From the NCBI GenBank assembly GCA_028565715.1, contig JAOXYC010201684.1:1-11677 (forward strand): 11,677 nt of DNA, read 5' to 3'. Made by a program: the position numbers and the translations under genes. This DNA comes from Phoronis pallida. Lineage: Eukaryota > Phoronida > Phoronidae. This document shows, one piece after another, positions 10,301 through 11,677 of this stretch. The stretch's first letter is position 1; each line of letters begins with the position of its first letter. Under the pieces are notes generated by a model. That model was not told where the DNA came from. It searched no databases and was given only the letters and a program-made list of their open reading frames with translations.

Positions 10301-11048
10301 CCGAATACATGATGATTCTATTGTACAAAGACGCCAAACGTTGCTACAACCAGAGTTAATTACCCTAACGCCAGTAATTGTGAACACCCAAATCAAAATG
10401 ATTGAACACTCGAGTCTTCCTCAAAGTCAAATTCGCAAAAAATCTATATTTCAAAGACGTAAAACGTTACCACAGTCACTATTGACAATGCCGGCACCAT
10501 TGAAACAGCAGAAAAAAGAGTCAAAGCCTTCGAATACCCCTCACACCCAAATTAAGAGAATTTCTATTCTTCAAAGACGCCAAACTTTACCACAGCCAGA
10601 GACGGTTAAGCCAGCACCTTTGAAGAGTCAGCAGCACATTTTGAATCTTTCGTGTCTACCACAGAGTAAAAGTCATGATATGTCGATATCCCAACGGTGC
10701 AAGACGTCAGAGTTTACAAAATCCGGAATCGGTAACGCCGACGAAGGTTCGATTAGTAATACTACAGCTCCAAGTGTCCCCAATGGTCGAAGTCATGATG
10801 ATTTCATCATTCAAAGACACAAGGCGACATACTCACCGACTATTAGAATTGATAACGACATTTCGAAAGGTTTAACTGAGAATATTGAAGATCTGGGCCT
10901 AACTGAAAGTCAAAGTCTTGACGATTCACTTTTTCAAAGATGCAAGACCTCAGACTCTCAGACAGTCACAGTCAAACACCAAGACAATATCGAGGTTCTG
11001 AAACTCACTCAAAGTCAAAGTTATGACAAGTCAATTTCCAAAGTCTGA
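996..11048 (+). CDS. Ig(x5)-TSP1-TM receptor with dynein-stalk-like cytoplasmic tail (5'-partial, 7 exons in window)
   Basis: Inferred join: 996-1322, 1600-1932, 2263-2598, 2973-3323, 3903-4226, 4476-4664, 9148-11048. Every boundary is AG/GT and every intron is phase 1. Exon lengths 327, 333, 336, 351, 324 and 189 are all multiples of 3, so the frame holds to the TGA at 11046-11048, giving about 1,250 residues. Order: five Ig-like domains, one TSP1 repeat, a single transmembrane helix, an unrecognised helical region, a dynein microtubule-binding-stalk-like segment, then a 40-residue repeat array. Topology should be type I, because sequons lie before the helix and a basic run follows it. The first exon in view begins mid-protein, so the signal peptide lies off the left edge. 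The weakest link is the join across the 4.5 kb intron: it rests on phase, on a transmembrane helix following an ectodomain, and on a pyrimidine-poor acceptor. UNC5 shares an Ig-TSP-TM layout, but its ZU5 and death domains are not recognisable here. Confidence 0.78.
1600..1932 (+). CDS. Exon: Ig-like domain 2
   Basis: The acceptor is atgtttcag before 1600 and the donor is GTAACAG/GTACTG. The exon is 111 codons, phase 1-1. Core cysteines are in LKLTC and SRVSCVASN, 56 residues apart, and the exon ends in I-D-V-T-G, shared with Ig exon 4 (L-D-V-T-G). There is no C-strand tryptophan (LEMFIHKFG). Sequons NTS and NFS lie in the region preceding strand E. An acidic run (REDDDSR) replaces the familiar D-x-G/A-x-Y segment before the F-strand cysteine. 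Unlike Ig1 and Ig3, it has no extra cysteine pair. Confidence 0.85.
1933..2262 (+). other. Intron between Ig2 and Ig3
   Basis: A 330-base phase-1 intron with GT-AG ends, AT-rich, with no other feature that I can support. Confidence 0.8.
2263..2598 (+). CDS. Exon: Ig-like domain 3
   Basis: The acceptor is taattccag before 2263 and the donor is GTGAACC/GTATGT. The exon is 112 codons, phase 1-1, beginning G-P-R. Core cysteines are in ITLNC and VTVVCLATN. Two additional cysteines lie N-terminal to strand B (FQC and DEC), placed much like the extra pair of Ig1, so both probably carry a second disulphide. A sequon (NFT) sits in the C strand, where tryptophan is again absent. The reading frame is open from the acceptor, without needing the internal ATG at 2307. 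Confidence 0.86.
2599..2972 (+). other. Intron between Ig3 and Ig4
   Basis: A 374-base phase-1 intron, GTATGT to CCCTTAG. I see no gene or repeat in it. Confidence 0.8.
2973..3323 (+). CDS. Exon: Ig-like domain 4
   Basis: The acceptor is tttcccttag before 2973 and the donor is GTAACAG/GTAAAG. The exon is 117 codons, phase 1-1, beginning G-P-P-R-G. It is the longest Ig exon because of a leading segment of about 15 residues rich in basic residues, Ser and Thr. Core cysteines are in IDIKC and GVIECVAKN. The C strand lacks tryptophan (SDIFINAI). One sequon (NNT) is present. It ends L-D-V-T-G like domain 2, suggesting descent by exon duplication. Confidence 0.85.
3324..3902 (+). other. Intron between Ig4 and Ig5
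   Basis: A 579-base phase-1 intron, GTAAAG to GTTATAG. It is AT-rich and has no further Ig-like exon: no open phase-1 segment with paired cysteines is visible. Confidence 0.8.
3903..4226 (+). CDS. Exon: Ig-like domain 5 (membrane-proximal Ig)
   Basis: The acceptor is ttgttatag before 3903 and the donor is GTTGTCG/GTAAGA. The exon is 108 codons, phase 1-1, beginning G-P-F. Cysteines are in SKIRC and QFTCLLWN. The F-G segment L-L-W-N differs from the V/L-A-x-N of the other domains, so this is the most divergent Ig in the set. Two sequons (NFT, NAT) are adjacent in the C-C' area. A GTAAGT string at 4101-4106 inside the exon resembles a donor, but the frame continues through it. Confidence 0.84.
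4476..4664 (+). CDS. Exon: thrombospondin type-1 repeat
   Basis: The acceptor is ggtcttgcag before 4476 and the donor is CCAAA/GTAAGC. The exon is 63 codons, phase 1-1. It holds a complete TSP1 module: W-A-A-W-L-D-W (a WxxWxxW ladder, the usual C-mannosylation context), then C-S-T-T-C-S-Y-G matching the CxxS/TCxxG O-fucosylation consensus, then alternating basic residues R-T-R-V-R-K-C, and six cysteines in all, ending Y-P-C. The T-R-V-R side chains would stack with the three tryptophans in the known TSP1 fold. Its place between the last Ig and the membrane resembles the Ig-TSP order of UNC5-like receptors, but only one TSP1 is present. Confidence 0.93.
4990..5120 (+). repeat. Copy of the 139-bp ATGGCGGC-core repeat
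   Basis: The segment TCAAATTCAAAATGGCGGCT (5081-5100) and its flanks align base for base over about 50 positions with 8680-8730. The similarity extends upstream, more weakly, to a shared gattYacYtSaaa stretch. The peptide M-A-A-L-A-A-I-L read from it is a by-product, not a gene. Confidence 0.7.
5507..5540. repeat. Short inverted repeat (hairpin) in GC-richer block
   Basis: CTGGTCCCC (5507-5515) pairs with GGGGACCAG (5532-5540) across a 16-base loop. It lies in a locally GC-richer part of the intron that also holds CCAATCAG at 5588-5595 and 5639-5646. Confidence 0.65.
6240..6640. repeat. Imperfect foldback (long inverted repeat)
   Basis: Reading the left arm (about 6245-6420) as reverse complement gives gtgtacccggta, ggtctg, cccggtttgag and cctgtgtgtttgttgtt. 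The right arm (about 6466-6640) has the same blocks in the same order: gtgtacccggta, ggtctg, cccagtttgag and catgtgtgcttgttgtt. The arms are diverged and separated by about 45 bases. Confidence 0.55.
6466..6537 (+). repeat. 22-24 bp tandem repeat, three units
   Basis: GTACCCGGTATTTCGGGTGT-type units begin at 6466, 6490 and 6512. The third is altered to GTACCCGGTATTTTTGGTCT. It forms part of the right arm of the surrounding foldback. Confidence 0.8.
7430..7875. mobile_element. MITE-like non-autonomous element with 22-bp TIRs and TA flanks
   Basis: The left end 7430-7451 (GACACTTTCAGCACT plus cCGTTTT) and the right end 7854-7875 are inverted copies with one mismatch in 22 bases. TA lies directly outside both ends (7428-7429 and 7876-7877), as in Tc1/mariner-type target duplications. 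The element is 446 bp with no transposase coding. An extra inward copy of the right TIR motif lies at 7770-7787, and CGTTTTT/AAAAACG form a small hairpin at 7446-7466. Superfamily is inferred only from the TA flanks. Confidence 0.72.
8560..8790 (+). repeat. Two tandem copies of the 139-bp ATGGCGGC-core repeat
   Basis: The AATGGCGGC core begins at 8563 and again at 8702. Both copies continue with a shared gctctgaaagccac / gctctacaggccac-type segment and a cttttttcg/gtcggattcac-like stretch. The period is 139 bases, the copies are diverged, and the orientation matches the copy near 5090. Confidence 0.75.
9148..11048 (+). CDS. Terminal exon: transmembrane helix and cytoplasmic tail
   Basis: The acceptor is aattaaaaacag before 9148; the first two bases complete a codon begun in the TSP1 exon. 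Numbering that split codon as 1, the exon encodes 633 residues to the TGA. Residues 2-24 are a short juxtamembrane stretch with a sequon (NES). Residues 25-44 are a hydrophobic Ile/Thr-rich transmembrane helix, followed by a basic stop-transfer patch (HMRTSYSKEKQK). Residues 58-245 are helical and unrecognised. Residues 250-372 resemble the dynein stalk tip. Residues 384-632 form a repeat array. The C-terminus is S-K-V. One intron-free exon for the whole cytoplasmic side contrasts with the one-domain-per-exon ectodomain. No kinase, phosphatase, death, TIR, ZU5 or AAA+ motif is visible. Confidence 0.85.
9219..9278 (+). other. Transmembrane helix
   Basis: Twenty residues starting M-L-I-L-F-I-T and ending I-M-Y-V-W contain no charged residue and are dominated by Ile, Leu, Thr and Ser. 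Flanks are N-E-S-K outside and H-M-R-T-S-Y-S-K-E-K inside, giving type I topology by the positive-inside rule. A shorter hydrophobic patch at residues 2-14 (9150-9188) is too short and polar for a confident second span. Confidence 0.88.
9318..9881 (+). other. Unrecognised helical cytoplasmic region
   Basis: Residues 58-245 of the terminal exon are rich in Leu, Ala, Glu and Lys, with few Gly and two Pro, and read as a series of amphipathic helices. Visible pieces include LEFRQLLKKLAKHV, AMLLVRHELNRVAL, DDAETLEDKKLILK and MADLLEYVEARGL. The pattern would fit an ARM, TPR-like or other helical-bundle fold, but I see no diagnostic repeat consensus. Its end runs straight into the stalk-like segment, so its last helices may act as the dynein-type coiled coil 1. 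Confidence 0.5.
9894..10262 (+). other. Dynein heavy chain stalk/microtubule-binding-domain-like segment
   Basis: Residues 250-372 of the terminal exon follow the dynein stalk-tip pattern in order. I-A-E-L-K-A-Y-K-C-P-P-K-A-V matches the coiled-coil-1 end, usually L-x-E-[LIV]-K-S-F-x-x-P-P-x-x-V. Next come A-F-L-L-L-L-G (helix ending LLG), R-D-W-K, L-I-H-F (compare FLxxLxxF), A-R-V-L-E-L-L, then V-S-K-T-A-T-K-F-Y-R-W-A-L-A-S-A-N-Y matching the V-S-K-A-x-x-x-L-x-x-W-V-x-A-x-x-x-Y helix. Last is A-K-x-x-x-V-K-P-A-R-L, the start of coiled coil 2. The prolines bracketing the tip (P265/P266 and P367) sit where the staggered stalk prolines of dyneins lie. No Walker or other AAA+ motif is present, so it cannot be a motor. 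Microtubule binding is inferred, not shown. Confidence 0.75.
10296..11045 (+). repeat. ~40-residue (120-bp) tandem repeat array in the cytoplasmic tail
   Basis: Seven units share a core like S-Q-x-x-x-x-S-I-x-Q-R-[RC]-[KQ]-T. Core starts fall at about 10296, 10416, 10542, 10662, 10782, 10905 and 11010. The aligned Ser codons (residues 391, 433, 473, 513, 553, 594, 629) are spaced 42, 40, 40, 40, 41 and 35 residues. Units 1-3 carry basic Q-R-R-[QK]-T-L; units 4 and 6 carry acidic-flanked Q-R-C-K-T-S-[ED]. Unit 5 has Phe in the Ser position and Q-R-H-K-A-T; unit 7 is cut short by the stop codon. At DNA level the tcaaagacgccaaac-type core recurs, so the array arose by tandem duplication. Arg-Arg-x-Thr fits basophilic kinases such as PKA. 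Confidence 0.9.
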
Positions 11049-11385
11049 GGTTAGACCTTAAAGCGTAATTACCCAGTTGATGTCCCATGTTCAAGGAACG
11101 CTAACACTATGTTTGCCCTTAAAGCATTGCTCCCTAATTTCTGTATCCGAAATTATATAATTTCACAGCTTGGAAATAATTGGTTGCCAGAACATTCTAA
11201 TCAAGGGACTCTTTAATTAACCTCTCACGCAACCTTGACATGTTGTTCATAAAAGTTAATTTGGGGGAGTTCCTGTAAATCAGAAACATGTTTATATATT
11301 ACTGTGTCATGATTAACAACACTGACGTAATGGTTACCCTTCGCATGTTTTTGTTAATAAATCCATGTTGAGTATATTGAATTTT
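11049..11385 (+). other. Putative 3' untranslated region
   Basis: AT-rich sequence after the TGA with no long open frame. A canonical AATAAA lies at 11356-11361, followed by a modest GT-containing stretch (ccatgttgagtatattg), which suggests cleavage at roughly 11375-11390. A perfect 16-bp palindrome, GAAATTATATAATTTC, lies at 11149-11164. Confidence 0.55.
11356..11361 (+). terminator. Candidate polyadenylation signal AATAAA
   Basis: First canonical hexamer downstream of the stop codon on the coding strand, about 310 bases after it. It is the best candidate for 3' end formation of the receptor transcript; cleavage is not demonstrated. Confidence 0.5.
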
Positions 11386-11522
11386 TACAAACTATGTACA
11401 GTACAAAAGTTTCGAAGGGTGACTTATTCCATCGTCGGTGTGAGAGCGAATGGCAACTAAAGGAACGCAGGTCAAACCAACAGGCAAAATATATAAATAG
11501 AATTCCTGGGAAAGTGATGGCA

Positions 11523-11663
11523 AGATGTAAAGCTGAGTTGACGTCATAGCCCATGACAACATATCTTTTAATTTGCATATTAATGAATCAAAGTCTTTTA
11601 ATCATTACACAATAGGCTTTTCTTTTGCTCATTCGATCCATGACGTCAACTCAGTTCACATCT
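11523..11663. repeat. Inverted repeat pair at right edge
   Basis: The 25-base arm at 11523-11547 (AGATGTAAAGCTGAGTTGACGTCAT) reappears inverted at 11640-11663 with one mismatch and one indel; about 92 bases lie between. Arms end in TGACGTCA-like sequence. It could be the end of a foldback transposable element continuing past the window. Confidence 0.7.
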
Positions 11664-11677
11664 GGGCTCAGTTTCAT

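Noticed and set aside
9147-11048. UNC5-type receptor identity
   Set aside because: The Ig-TSP1-TM order is similar, but the tail has no ZU5, UPA or death-domain pattern, there are five Ig domains and only one TSP1.

Overview
This is an AT-rich stretch of an animal genome, most likely a marine invertebrate. It shows GT-AG introns, immunoglobulin (Ig) and thrombospondin type-1 (TSP1) extracellular modules encoded one per exon in phase 1-1, and introns full of small non-coding repeats. I cannot place it to phylum from the sequence alone.

One gene on the + strand occupies nearly the whole window, and its 5' end is cut off. Six internal exons encode five divergent Ig-like domains (996-1322, 1600-1932, 2263-2598, 2973-3323, 3903-4226) and one TSP1 repeat (4476-4664). 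All are phase 1-1 and join in frame. After a 4.5 kb intron, one large terminal exon (9148-11048) encodes the juxtamembrane stretch, a transmembrane helix and a cytoplasmic tail of about 590 residues. The window holds roughly 1,250 residues; the signal peptide and any earlier domains lie upstream.

The tail is the unusual part. It runs as a helical region I do not recognise, then a segment that reads like the tip of the dynein heavy chain stalk (end of coiled coil 1, microtubule-binding domain, start of coiled coil 2) with no AAA+ motor, then about seven copies of a roughly 40-residue repeat centred on S-I-x-Q-R-R-x-T. The inferred product is a type I adhesion or recognition receptor whose cytoplasmic side could contact microtubules directly and carries a ladder of basophilic-kinase-type sites. 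I know of no described receptor with this layout; the assignment rests on motif reading and needs profile and transcript checks.

Non-coding content: 20-bp tandem repeats and a dispersed motif at the left edge (1-995); a 139-bp repeat family containing an ATGGCGGC core in the large intron (around 5000-5120 and 8560-8790); a 446-bp MITE-like element with 22-bp terminal inverted repeats and TA flanks (7430-7875); a foldback region with a 22-24 bp tandem repeat (6240-6640); and an inverted repeat beyond the 3' UTR (11523-11663). I found no tRNA, rRNA, CRISPR array or prokaryotic feature.
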